25,896 bases of DNA from Clostridium_T sp040217795. Lineage in GTDB: Bacteria; Bacillota; Clostridia; Clostridiales; Clostridiaceae. Below the pieces are notes generated by a model that worked only from the letters and a program-made list of their open reading frames with translations, ran no database searches and was not told where the DNA came from. The stretch is taken from the NCBI GenBank assembly GCA_040217795.1, contig JBEHWK010000036.1, positions 1 to 25,896 on the forward strand, read 5' to 3'. This document shows, piece by piece, positions 7,114 to 14,684 of the stretch (position 1 is its first letter; the number at the start of each line of letters is the position of its first letter). The position numbers and the translations under genes are program-made.

Positions 7114-7970
7114 TATTTTTCCTCCTTGGATGTATAAACACAATTATCTATTAGTCTGGTTTTCCCTATATAGACTGCTATGGCAATCAACACTGGTCTT
7201 TCTATAGTTTCAACTTCATTCAAGTTGTCCCTGTCAACAATTTCGATATAATCAACTTTCGCCAATGGCTCCTTATTGATGAATTCCTTCATGCTTTCAA
7301 TTATTAAAGCTGTACTTAATTTTCCTTCACTAATCAACTTCTTAGCGTATTCTAAAGATTTGCTGAGCACTAATGCAGCAGCTCTTTCATCTGAATTCAA
7401 ATATGTGTTTCTGGAACTCTTTGCAAGTCCGTCTTCCTCTCTGATTATAGGGCAGCTCACTACTTCAACATCAACATTTAAGTCTTTTACCATCTTTCTT
7501 ATCACTGCCACCTGCTGAGCGTCCTTCTGGCCAAAATAAGCCCTGTCAGGAGACACTATATTGAAAAGCTTGGTTACCACTGTGGCAACACCTCTGAAAT
7601 GGCCTTCTCTTTTTGCTCCGCATAAACCCTCAGAAAGCTTTTCAACATCAACATATGTGTATAACTCTTCAGGATACATCTCCTTAACTTCAGGAGCAAA
7701 TATATAATCTCCACCCATATCAGATACAAGCTTCTTATCTCTTTCCATATCCCTCGGATATTTATCCAGATCTTCATTTGCTCCAAATTGGATAGGGTTT
7801 ACAAATATAGAAACAACTACTATATCATTTTCTTTTCTTGCTTTTTCAATCAAAGATGCATGTCCTTCATGAAGGAATCCCATTGTAGGAACAAAACCTA
7901 CAGTTTTCCCCTCTTTTTTATGTTTCTTTACTATTTTCCTAATCTCAGCTATGTTATTAATAATATCCAT
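7113..7970 (-). CDS. panC: Pantothenate synthetase PanC
   Basis: PanC joins pantoate and beta-alanine using ATP through a pantoyl-adenylate. The 285-residue protein has the nucleotidyltransferase HxGH motif (H34-E-G-H37 in VPTMGFLHEGHASL), the pantoate-binding VSIFVNPIQFG, YFGQKDAQQ and the KSSRN segment that replaces KMSKS. AAGGAGA lies 7 bases before the ATG. It starts 11 bases after the panB stop and overlaps panD by one base, so beta-alanine and pantoate supply and their ligation are encoded together. Confidence 0.97.
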   Translation of the reverse strand: MDIINNIAEIRKIVKKHKKEGKTVGFVPTMGFLHEGHASLIEKARKENDIVVVSIFVNPIQFGANEDLDKYPRDMERDKKLVSDMGGDYIFAPEVKEMYPEELYTYVDVEKLSEGLCGAKREGHFRGVATVVTKLFNIVSPDRAYFGQKDAQQVAVIRKMVKDLNVDVEVVSCPIIREEDGLAKSSRNTYLNSDERAAALVLSKSLEYAKKLISEGKLSTALIIESMKEFINKEPLAKVDYIEIVDRDNLNEVETIERPVLIAIAVYIGKTRLIDNCVYTSKEEK

Positions 7971-7981
7971 TTGCTATCTCC

Positions 7982-8812
7982 TTAATAAAGCTTCTGAAGA
8001 ATCTCTTCATCTATTTTGAAAGTATGCTCTTTACCTGGGAACTCCCCTGTCTGAACTTCTTTTACATATTCCGTGAATGCATTTTTCATCATGCTTCCTA
8101 CGTCCTGATAGGTTTTTACAAACTTAGGTTTGAATTGTGAAAACAATGAAATCATGTCTGCATAAACCAAGACTTGTCCATCACATCCGGCTCCTGCTCC
8201 TATACCTATAGTAGGAATAGTCAGCTCCTTAGATATAATTTCAGCCAATTTATCCGGGATACACTCAAGAACCAGGGCAAAAGCTCCAGCAGCTTCTATT
8301 TTTTTTGCATCTTCTATTATTCTTTTTGCTGCTTCAATTGATTTTCCCTGAACTTTAAAACCTCCAAAAGCATTAACTGACTGTGGTGTAAGTCCTAAGT
8401 GGCCCATTACCGGTATTTGTGCCTTTACTGTAGCTTCTATTGCTTTCAGGACAGTTTCTTCTCCTCCTTCAAGCTTAACAGCATGAGCTCCGCCTTCCTT
8501 AACCAGCCTTCCTGCATTTACAACAGCATCATATACTGAGGTCTGATAACTCATAAAAGGCATATCAACTACTATAAGAGCTGATTTAGCTCCTCTTGCC
8601 ACCGCTTTTGAGTGATGAATCATATCTTCCATGGTAACTGACAGGGTATTTTCGTATCCTAATGCCACCATTCCTAATGAATCTCCTACCAAAATAGCAT
8701 TTACCCCGCTGTCATCAATAACCTTTGCCATTGAGTAATCATACGCAGTAAGCATAGTTAATTTTTTATTTTCTTTTTTCCAATCCAAAAAGGTTGAAAC
8801 TGTAGTTTTCAT
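7982..8812 (-). CDS. panB: 3-methyl-2-oxobutanoate hydroxymethyltransferase PanB
   Basis: PanB transfers a hydroxymethyl group from 5,10-methylene-tetrahydrofolate to 2-oxoisovalerate to make ketopantoate, the first committed step. The 276-residue TIM-barrel protein has the metal and substrate residues D44 (VGDSLG), D83 (VVDMPF), E115 (KLEGG) and the catalytic E183 (ECIP), with H138 in MGHLGLTPQ. GGAGG lies 7 bases upstream. The ATG overlaps the stop of the preceding reductase-like gene by 4 bases (ATGA). Confidence 0.97.
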   Translation of the reverse strand: MKTTVSTFLDWKKENKKLTMLTAYDYSMAKVIDDSGVNAILVGDSLGMVALGYENTLSVTMEDMIHHSKAVARGAKSALIVVDMPFMSYQTSVYDAVVNAGRLVKEGGAHAVKLEGGEETVLKAIEATVKAQIPVMGHLGLTPQSVNAFGGFKVQGKSIEAAKRIIEDAKKIEAAGAFALVLECIPDKLAEIISKELTIPTIGIGAGAGCDGQVLVYADMISLFSQFKPKFVKTYQDVGSMMKNAFTEYVKEVQTGEFPGKEHTFKIDEEILQKLY

Positions 8813-9654
8813 ATATTTTCCTCCAATACACTTTCTATTTCAGAATAATCCCTATCCTTATTTTTCGATTGTGCAATTTTCAACAAACCTTTCGATAAAT
8901 TTAAATACACATTTTTATCTTCGGGCATTATGCATTCCAGATGTCCTGCAATCGTACTGGTATCCCCTCTCTCAACAGGCCCTGTCAACGAGGCTGTTAT
9001 ACCCTTAGTAACTATATTTTCAACATTTGCCTCCATTAAAGGCATCAAAGCACTTAATGCAGCTTCTTCAGTGATGTTGATACTCTTAAGATACTTCACA
9101 GCATCAGAAACTAAAGCAATATATAAATTGCTGGCATATACATTTGCTAAATGATATATTTTCTTGTCTTCCTCGTTGATTATTATTACCGGATTTCCCA
9201 ATTCTGAAATTATAGACTTAACATTCTCCAGCATTTGAAAGCTTCCTTCAATTGTAAAGGTAGCCCTGTGTAAATTTTTATAGCTTAAATATTTATCGGA
9301 AAAAGGATACATTGGATGGATAGAATAGACATGTGCATCAGAAAGAATATTTTGAAAATATTTAGAACTTAAAGAGCCACTGCAGTGTGCTACTGCTTTG
9401 CCCTTTAACTTGAATTCTTTTAATTGGTTACAAACATTATCAATCTCATTGTCATTAGTTGTAATGAAGATAAAATCACTATCTGAAACTAATTCAGACA
9501 TCTGTTCATATTTTTTGCTTAAAGTAAATTCCGCAGCTTCCTGGGCTGATGTTTCATTTAAGCTGTAATAACCGCTTAAGTTCAACCCTTTTTCTGAAAA
9601 GTATTTTCCTAATGAAAATCCTACTTTCCCTGCTCCTATAAAGCCAATCCTCAC
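8809..9654 (-). CDS. panG: DUF2520 Rossmann-fold protein, probable PanG-type ketopantoate reductase
   Basis: The 281-residue protein starts with a Rossmann nucleotide-binding strand (IGFIGAGKVG, GxGxxG at residues 7-12) and has a C-terminal helical half of DUF2520 type (HPMYPF, LANVYASNLYIAL, LTGPVERGD). Start choice: GTG at 9654 has GGAGG 7 bases upstream and gives the usual short N-terminus; a longer version from 9696 contains that ribosome binding site. It is the first gene of the operon and overlaps panB by 4 bases. No panE is visible. A DUF2520-like protein has been described as an alternative ketopantoate reductase (PanG) in Francisella, with relatives in Enterococcus and Clostridioides. 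Function here is inferred from that work, as I recall it, and from the operon. It may instead serve another NADPH-dependent reduction. Confidence 0.75.
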   Translation of the reverse strand: MRIGFIGAGKVGFSLGKYFSEKGLNLSGYYSLNETSAQEAAEFTLSKKYEQMSELVSDSDFIFITTNDNEIDNVCNQLKEFKLKGKAVAHCSGSLSSKYFQNILSDAHVYSIHPMYPFSDKYLSYKNLHRATFTIEGSFQMLENVKSIISELGNPVIIINEEDKKIYHLANVYASNLYIALVSDAVKYLKSINITEEAALSALMPLMEANVENIVTKGITASLTGPVERGDTSTIAGHLECIMPEDKNVYLNLSKGLLKIAQSKNKDRDYSEIESVLEENI

Positions 9655-9707
9655 TAAATCACCTCCATGCGGTAAGCGTATTTTTTTGATTGACAATTAA
9701 TAATGTT

Positions 9708-9736
9708 TTATAAATATTTCTGTGCAGCTCTGTCCA
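9708..9736 (-). promoter_or_regulatory. Possible promoter of the pan operon
   Basis: On the minus strand TGGACA (9736-9731) and TTATAA (9713-9708) are separated by 17 bases, about 55 bases before the first gene. Both hexamers are imperfect, so this is tentative. The remainder of 9655-9811 shows no gene. Confidence 0.35.
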
Positions 9737-9811
9737 GATGCTACCTAGTATAGAATTTATCATATTCAATAAATAATTTCAATGGTTTATAGAATAAATT
9801 AATAAAAAATT

Positions 9812-9943
9812 AAGGCAGGTGCAAAATTCAGGGTTCCAAGTTCAAATATTAAATTATGCATGCCGCTTCTTCTTTCAACTCTCGAAGAAATCAACATGCA
9901 TAATTTAATTTTTCACTAAGGAACCCTATAATGCACCTGCCTT
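9812..9943. repeat. Nested inverted repeat, about 132 bases, at the 3' side of the M18 aminopeptidase
   Basis: Four complementary arm pairs are nested: 9812-9823 with 9932-9943 (12 bases), 9830-9837 with 9920-9927 (8 bases), 9848-9862 with 9895-9909 (15 bases) and 9867-9872 with 9884-9889 (6 bases). All are perfect. Together they form one long interrupted hairpin. On the minus strand a T-rich stretch (complement of 9803-9811) follows, so it can act as terminator for the aminopeptidase gene ending at 9954. Its size and layering are unusual for a simple terminator and would also fit a palindromic mobile or REP-like element. No target duplication is obvious. Confidence 0.8.
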
Positions 9944-9953
9944 TAAATTTATC

Positions 9954-11354
9954 TTACGCTTCTGACAGAAAAGCTATATATCCTCTCATAGTTTCATAGA
10001 TATCAGCCTTGCTTGCAACTTCCCATGGAGCATGCATGTTGTGAAGAGCTACTCCGCAGTCAATTACCTGCATATTAAATTGGGCTAAAATATATGCTAT
10101 GGTTCCGCCTCCGCCTTGATCAACCTTCCCGAGTTCAGCAGTCTGCCATGTTACATTGTGCTTATCCATGATATTTCTTATGTGTGCCACATATTCCGCA
10201 TTTGCATCATTTGAACCTGACTTTCCTCTTGCTCCGGTATATTTGCTGAATACAATACCCTTACCGAAATATGCTGCATTGTTTTTCTCCAAAACACTTG
10301 GAAAGTTGGGATCATGGGCAGCTGTAACATCTGAAGAAAGCATGTGGGAATTGCTCAAGGCTCTTCTAAGTGCCAGTTCACTGTACTCCCCTTTTCGGTC
10401 CATTACCTCAGCTGTTATATTTTCAAAAAATCTTGAATGCATTCCTGTAGCGCCTACACTGCCTATCTCTTCTTTGTCAACAAACAAAGCAAGACATGTT
10501 CTGTCGGTTTTTTCCACACTCATCAAAGCTTCAAAACTTGTATAAGCACAGATTCTGTCGTCATGTCCGTATCCCATTACCATACTTCTGTCTAGTCCAT
10601 AGTCTCTGGCTTTCCCTGCAGGAACTATTTCCAATTCTGCAGAAACAAAATCCTCTTCTTCCACTCCATATTTTTCATTTAAAAGAATCAATATGTTTTC
10701 CTTTACTCTTTCTTTTACTTCCTTGTCTTTTACTGGGATGGATCCCACAAGGACATTCAGATCTTCCCCTTCGATCACGGCACTTGCTTTCTTTTCCAGC
10801 TGTGTTGCGGAAAGATGTATAAGAAGGTCTGATATCCCCACTACGGGATCATTCTCATCTTCTCCTATGTTTAATTTGACTATGGTGCCATCCTTCTTAA
10901 CCATTACCCCATGAATTGCCAGTGGAACTGTCACCCACTGATATTTCTTAACTCCGCCGTAGTAATGAGTTTCAAATAAAGCTAACCCGTTATCTTCATA
11001 TAGAGGATTTTGTTTTAAATCAAGCCTTGGGGAATCTAAATGTGCCCCAAGTATTCTCATTCCTTTTTCTAAAGGTTCTGTTCCTATGAGAAATAACGCC
11101 AGGGTTTTTCCCATGTTGCTGGCATAAACCTTATCTCCTGCCTCCAGCTTTTCTCCATTATCTATTAAAATCTGTAAATTCCTATATCCATTTTTCTCTG
11201 CAAGGATAATCAATTCATCAACAGATTCCCTTTCAGTCTTACTTTTAGATAAAAAGTCCTTATATCTTTCACTCAATTGGAAAACTTCTTTTAAATCTTC
11301 ATCTGAATATTTATCCCAAGCCAATTTATATTCCTTTTTTAAATTATTGCTCAT
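9954..11354 (-). CDS. M18 family aminopeptidase
   Basis: A cytosolic zinc aminopeptidase of the aspartyl/M18 type that removes N-terminal residues from peptides. The 466-residue length fits. Metal-site motifs appear in order: GAHLDSPRLD (H105), GHDDRICAYTS, DKEEIGSVGATGM, SSDVTAAHDPN and, near the C-terminus, ALHNMHAPWE; GGGGTIAYIL lies between the last two. The ATG at 11354 has GGAGG 8 bases upstream; a longer version from 11375 includes that site. It starts 24 bases after the HPr kinase stop on the same strand, so the two are probably co-transcribed. The exact residue preference is not readable from sequence. Confidence 0.93.
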   Translation of the reverse strand: MSNNLKKEYKLAWDKYSDEDLKEVFQLSERYKDFLSKSKTERESVDELIILAEKNGYRNLQILIDNGEKLEAGDKVYASNMGKTLALFLIGTEPLEKGMRILGAHLDSPRLDLKQNPLYEDNGLALFETHYYGGVKKYQWVTVPLAIHGVMVKKDGTIVKLNIGEDENDPVVGISDLLIHLSATQLEKKASAVIEGEDLNVLVGSIPVKDKEVKERVKENILILLNEKYGVEEEDFVSAELEIVPAGKARDYGLDRSMVMGYGHDDRICAYTSFEALMSVEKTDRTCLALFVDKEEIGSVGATGMHSRFFENITAEVMDRKGEYSELALRRALSNSHMLSSDVTAAHDPNFPSVLEKNNAAYFGKGIVFSKYTGARGKSGSNDANAEYVAHIRNIMDKHNVTWQTAELGKVDQGGGGTIAYILAQFNMQVIDCGVALHNMHAPWEVASKADIYETMRGYIAFLSEA

Positions 11355-11378
11355 GTATGCTGCCTCCAATCTCATTAT

Positions 11379-12287
11379 CTAATGATTTACTTTACTCATC
11401 CTTTGTTCAATGATTTCAACTGGACTCACATCTGACATAAGAGAATATCTGTAATTTGCTGCCGCTGCTTCCAAAATTACTGCAATGTTTCTTCCCGGTC
11501 TTACAGGCACAGTAAGTTTTCTAATCTTAACTCCCAATATATCCTGATATTCAGCATTAGTTCCAAGCCTGTCGTAATCTCCGTCATCCTTCCAATGTTC
11601 GAAGTGGATAATAAGTTGTATCTGCTTGGAAGTAATAAGTGAGCTTAAACCGTATAGCGCAGTTATATCTATAATTCCCATACCTCTTACTTCAAGCATT
11701 CCGAAAGTGATTTCAGGGGAGGTTCCTATAAGCTCTCCGTCTATAGCCTTTATTTCCACAGCATCATCTGTCACTATTCTATGACCTCTTTTTATTAACT
11801 CCAAAGCTGTTTCACTTTTACCAATTCCACTTTCACCTGTAATCAGTATTCCCATACCGTATACATCCATCAAAACCCCATGGAGCCTTGTTTCTGGTGC
11901 CATCTTAGCACTTAAATACGTAGTCATTTTACTCATGAACTTTGTAGTTATCATGTCGGTTCTCAGAACCCATGACTTTCTTTTTCTAGCCGCACTCATC
12001 AGTTCCTTATGTGGTTCAAGACCTCTTGTAATAATTAAACAGGTTGTATCAAAGCTAAAAAATTTATTCAGCCTTTTTTTCCTTATTTCAACTCCCATAT
12101 CATCTAAAAAACTCCACTCAGCATTTCCGACAACCTGAATCCTCTCCGGGGCAAAATAGTTATAGAATCCTGCCAATTGCAATCCTGGCCTGTTGATATC
12201 ACTTACATCTACAACCTTATCTCCTTCCCCTTCAACTAGAACCTCCAAATCAAAATCCTTAATTAGCCTTTCTACAGTTACATTCAT
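11379..12287 (-). CDS. hprK: HPr kinase/phosphorylase HprK
   Basis: HprK phosphorylates and dephosphorylates Ser46 of the PTS protein HPr, the sensor step of carbon catabolite control in Gram-positive bacteria. The 302-residue protein has an N-terminal domain (1-130) and a kinase domain with Walker A GESGIGKS (151-158), the catalytic H136 region (RLHGVLMDV), DD at 174-175 and the HPrK signature EVRGMGIIDI (199-208), followed by VPVRPGRN (261-268). The ATG at 12287 matches the usual family start (M-x-VTVE); an in-frame GTG at 12296 overlaps the AAGGGTGG ribosome binding site. It is downstream of a DUF896 gene and upstream of the aminopeptidase. Confidence 0.96.
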   Translation of the reverse strand: MNVTVERLIKDFDLEVLVEGEGDKVVDVSDINRPGLQLAGFYNYFAPERIQVVGNAEWSFLDDMGVEIRKKRLNKFFSFDTTCLIITRGLEPHKELMSAARKRKSWVLRTDMITTKFMSKMTTYLSAKMAPETRLHGVLMDVYGMGILITGESGIGKSETALELIKRGHRIVTDDAVEIKAIDGELIGTSPEITFGMLEVRGMGIIDITALYGLSSLITSKQIQLIIHFEHWKDDGDYDRLGTNAEYQDILGVKIRKLTVPVRPGRNIAVILEAAAANYRYSLMSDVSPVEIIEQRMSKVNH

Positions 12288-12306
12288 ATGTACCACCCTT
12301 ATACTC

Positions 12307-12489
12307 TTAACTCTTGAATTTTTTACTAGGTTTTATTCCATTTAACTGAGCCCTGAAGTTGTTCTTGACCATCTCTATATATTTTTTTCTTAATTTATCT
12401 TGCTCTTCTTTTTCAATTTCATTCAAACCTTGCTCTTTACTTTTTTTATATAATTCATTTATTCTTGCTATTAAAATATCTTCGTTCAT
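12307..12489 (-). CDS. DUF896 (UPF0291) small protein
   Basis: A 60-residue protein, mostly two charged helices, beginning MNEDILIARINELYKKSKEQ and continuing with GLNEIEKEEQ, a tyrosine helix and a lysine-rich end. This pattern matches the DUF896/YnzC family of Firmicutes, of unknown function. The ATG at 12489 is favoured because AAGGAG lies 10 bases upstream; the longer frame from 12528 runs through that site. It ends 19 bases before the hprK start and may be its operon partner. An extended -10 promoter with a palindrome lies just upstream. Confidence 0.85.
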   Translation of the reverse strand: MNEDILIARINELYKKSKEQGLNEIEKEEQDKLRKKYIEMVKNNFRAQLNGIKPSKKFKS

Positions 12490-12534
12490 TATAAAAATTC
12501 TCCTTATTTTTTCATATATAACTTCCACAAAAGT

Positions 12535-12564
12535 ATTATATCACAGTAATAATGTTATTACTAA
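12535..12564 (-). promoter_or_regulatory. Promoter of the DUF896-hprK-aminopeptidase group
   Basis: On the minus strand TATAAT (12540-12535) is preceded by TGA, an extended -10, and a weak -35 TTAGTA (12564-12559) lies 18 bases upstream. The start would be about 40 bases before the DUF896 ATG. Confidence 0.55.
12546..12561. promoter_or_regulatory. Palindrome within the DUF896 promoter, candidate operator
   Basis: GTAATAA-TG-TTATTAC is a perfect 7+7 inverted repeat lying in the spacer and reaching the -35 box, a classic repressor position. No regulator can be named. It does not match the Bacillus LexA box. Confidence 0.4.
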
Positions 12565-12624
12565 CACAAATCCCGAAGCTTTTTGCCCTGACCCGATTGC
12601 CCGATAAAATTCCCCTAAATCCAC

Positions 12625-12652
12625 AAAAACCCGGCAAATATGCCGAGTTTTT
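12625..12652. terminator. Intrinsic terminator after the acidic unknown gene
   Basis: Arms 12625-12636 and 12641-12652 pair with one mismatch around AATA, with A/T ends that give T-runs on both strands. It lies 9 bases after the minus-strand stop at 12662. Confidence 0.75.
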
Positions 12653-12661
12653 AGTTTAAGA

Positions 12662-13060
12662 TTAAATTCCTAACTCTTCCAGAACCTCTTCTATATCTTT
12701 ATTATTTTCTTCATTGCTGAAAAGCGCTATAAAATCACTGTAAACAGGATTATTTATATCCAGGTCGTAAGCCAGAAACTGCCCTTCTGTTTCCGTTTCC
12801 TCCATGACTTCGTCAATTATCTCCTCAACATTATCTAATGAGATATCATAAAGACAAGGCATGTAAAGTTCCCTGTACCATTTTTCACTTCCTGTTTCGT
12901 ATGTACCTTCATCATCTGAAAATGCTTTTGCTGCAGCTAATTCATCCTGATCATAGTCATAAGAAAACTTTACCAGCAGGAATCCTTCTTTATATCCTAT
13001 TTCTTCAATGTTGCTGAGACCTTTTTCATCCAAAGCCTTTAAGATTTCAATTTTCACCAT
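12662..13060 (-). CDS. Acidic protein of unknown function
   Basis: A 132-residue, strongly acidic soluble protein with no signal peptide, membrane segment or cysteine pair. Acidic clusters are visible at FSYDYDQDE, DNVEEIIDEVMEETETEG and at the C-terminus (NNKDIEEVLEELGI). I do not recognise the family. It starts 3 bases after the stop of the DUF1292 gene, so the two are surely co-transcribed and may act together. The similar acidity of both suggests a binding partner with basic surfaces, but nothing more specific can be said. Confidence 0.8.
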   Translation of the reverse strand: MVKIEILKALDEKGLSNIEEIGYKEGFLLVKFSYDYDQDELAAAKAFSDDEGTYETGSEKWYRELYMPCLYDISLDNVEEIIDEVMEETETEGQFLAYDLDINNPVYSDFIALFSNEENNKDIEEVLEELGI

Positions 13061-13063
13061 AAT

Positions 13064-13321
13064 CTATTCTCCTTGATACAGCAATTTTTTATATTCTTTT
13101 TTTACTGCCTCAAATTCCTTTTTGTCATCAACAAAATTATATTCTTCCTTATCATCTGTCTTGTCAACTCTGAAGATGAATGCATCCTCCTCATTGCCCT
13201 CTCCTTCAAGGGGTGATAATATTAAATACTCCTGTTCCTCCAAAAATATTCTTGCAACAGCTTCAAAATCCACTTTATTTCCATCTTCGTCCCTGAAGGA
13301 CATTATTTCTCTATCTTCCAT
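13064..13321 (-). CDS. DUF1292 (YrzB-like) protein
   Basis: An 85-residue acidic protein with the DUF1292 pattern: a DEDGN turn (SFRDEDGNKVDFE), EEQEYLILSPLEGE and an EEDAFIFRV strand. YrzB-type proteins are small, widespread in Firmicutes and of unknown function. AAAGGAG lies 10 bases before the ATG. It is first in a two-gene unit with the acidic protein downstream. A TATAAT-like -10 (minus strand, near 13353-13348) lies upstream, with no convincing -35. Confidence 0.88.
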   Translation of the reverse strand: MEDREIMSFRDEDGNKVDFEAVARIFLEEQEYLILSPLEGEGNEEDAFIFRVDKTDDKEEYNFVDDKKEFEAVKKEYKKLLYQGE

Positions 13322-13371
13322 CTTAGCAATTCTCCTTTCTTATTAAGTATTATACTCTGCACCAGATAACA

Positions 13372-13412
13372 TAAAAGGGCTTAAAATAAGTTTCCCATTT
13401 AAAACCCTTTTA
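13372..13412 (-). terminator. Probable terminator of the flavodiiron gene
   Basis: Arms TAAAAGGG (13372-13379) and CCCTTTTA (13405-13412) are perfect, with further A/T pairing inside. On the minus strand the hairpin ends in CCCTTTTAT, a short T-run. It is in the right place, 30 bases after the stop at 13442. Confidence 0.5.
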
Positions 13413-13441
13413 GAAAAAACAGTCACCAAATTTATATCTTT

Positions 13442-14614
13442 CTATTTAATTGACTCAACAAAACTTTCCACAAACTCATCTGCATTTTTATAATCCTCTT
13501 CAGAAGGTACAAACGCAAATTTCAGCCCGGGTTCAGCCACCTTCAGCTTTAATGATTTCATTCTTTCAGTAAGCATAGGAACTCCCTCTCCGGACCATCC
13601 ATATGAACCGAAAGCTGCTGCTGCCTTTCCTCTGTTTACAATTGGATTCACTAAGCTCAACAAATCCCATGAAGGCTTCACAGCATCCTGGTTAATAGTC
13701 GGTGAACCTATTAAGAAACCGCTGCTTTTTTCAATTAATGCAGCCGCTTTTTCCAATCCGACTTCAGTAATTTCGTGAGTTTCTGTTTTTATTCCCTTAG
13801 CATTAATCTTTTCTGCAATATACTCAGCCATTTGCTTTGTATTTCCGTAAGCAGATATATAAAACACCTGAACATTTTTATCATATTGCTCAATCTTAGC
13901 CCATTCCTTGTATAAGTCCAATATGTGATCAATATTTTTTATATGAACAGGACCATGGCTAGGAGCTATTATATCAAATTTCAAATCCTTAATTTTATCC
14001 AGTCCCATATTAACAAATTTTTTGAATGGCCCCATAATACAATCAAAATAATATTTCATCTCTTCGAAGTAATCTTCTCCCAAATCTGAAGTTATACTTC
14101 CCTCAGGACAATAGTGACTTCCTGTGAAATCACATGTAAATAATAAATTTGACTTTTGAATATAAGTGAATATAGTATCAGGCCAATGTAAATTCGGTGC
14201 AGATATGAACTTTAAGTCAGTTTTCCCTAAAGATATATCTTCCTTGGCTTCCATGTAATTAAAATCTTTGTTTAAAATATTCTTAAGATAATTTATAGCT
14301 GCCTTTGAACCTACTACAGTTATTTCCGGATAATCTTCAATTAAATTGATCAGTGAACCGCTGTGGTCCAATTCAGTGTGCTGCACTATTACATAATCAA
14401 CCTTCCTGTCACCGATAACCTCTTTAAGATTACATTTAAACTCATCATAAAAACCGGTTTTCACTGTATCCACAACAACTACTTTTTCATCATCAATTAC
14501 ATATGAATTATATGTAGTACCTTTTTTTGTTTCCATTATAATATCAAATACTCTTAAACCCGGGTCCTTTACACCTACCCAGTAAATATTTTCTCTAAGT
14601 CTTTCAGCTGCCAT
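13442..14614 (-). CDS. fprA: Flavodiiron protein (class A, FprA type)
   Basis: Flavodiiron proteins reduce oxygen or nitric oxide to protect anaerobes. The 390-residue product has the N-terminal metallo-beta-lactamase-like domain with diiron ligands H79, E81, D83 (QHTELDH), H143 (NLHWPD), D162 (CDFTG) and H220 (SHGPV), then a flavodoxin domain with the FMN loop ISAYGNTKQMAE, a GSPTIN segment and SYGWSGEG. There is no rubredoxin or reductase fusion, so separate electron donors are needed. The ATG at 14614 has GGAGG 7 bases upstream; longer frames from 14677 pass through its promoter. Transcribed alone from its own promoter. Whether O2 or NO is preferred cannot be told. Confidence 0.94.
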   Translation of the reverse strand: MAAERLRENIYWVGVKDPGLRVFDIIMETKKGTTYNSYVIDDEKVVVVDTVKTGFYDEFKCNLKEVIGDRKVDYVIVQHTELDHSGSLINLIEDYPEITVVGSKAAINYLKNILNKDFNYMEAKEDISLGKTDLKFISAPNLHWPDTIFTYIQKSNLLFTCDFTGSHYCPEGSITSDLGEDYFEEMKYYFDCIMGPFKKFVNMGLDKIKDLKFDIIAPSHGPVHIKNIDHILDLYKEWAKIEQYDKNVQVFYISAYGNTKQMAEYIAEKINAKGIKTETHEITEVGLEKAAALIEKSSGFLIGSPTINQDAVKPSWDLLSLVNPIVNRGKAAAAFGSYGWSGEGVPMLTERMKSLKLKVAEPGLKFAFVPSEEDYKNADEFVESFVESIK

Positions 14615-14648
14615 CTTATACCTCCTATAATAAATATTATATAAACAC

Positions 14649-14677
14649 ATTTTACCATACGATTTTATTTTCAACAA
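14649..14677 (-). promoter_or_regulatory. Promoter of the flavodiiron gene
   Basis: On the minus strand TTGTTG (14677-14672) and TAAAAT (14654-14649) are 17 bases apart, and TGG before the -10 makes it an extended -10. The start would be about 30 bases before the ATG. Confidence 0.55.
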
Positions 14678-14684
14678 CTATCAA

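Noticed and set aside
9812..9943. T-box or other known riboswitch in the nested palindrome
   Set aside because: It lies downstream, not upstream, of the minus-strand genes, and the conserved T-box sequence is absent; the AGGGTTCC similarity is too short.
10156..10914. Overlapping plus-strand frames opposite the M18 aminopeptidase
   Set aside because: They are antisense shadows of a gene with full metal-site motifs and have no ribosome binding site or family match.
12489..12600. LexA/SOS box upstream of the DUF896 gene, since ynzC belongs to an SOS locus in Bacillus
   Set aside because: No CGAAC-type box is present; the only palindrome there is unrelated in sequence.
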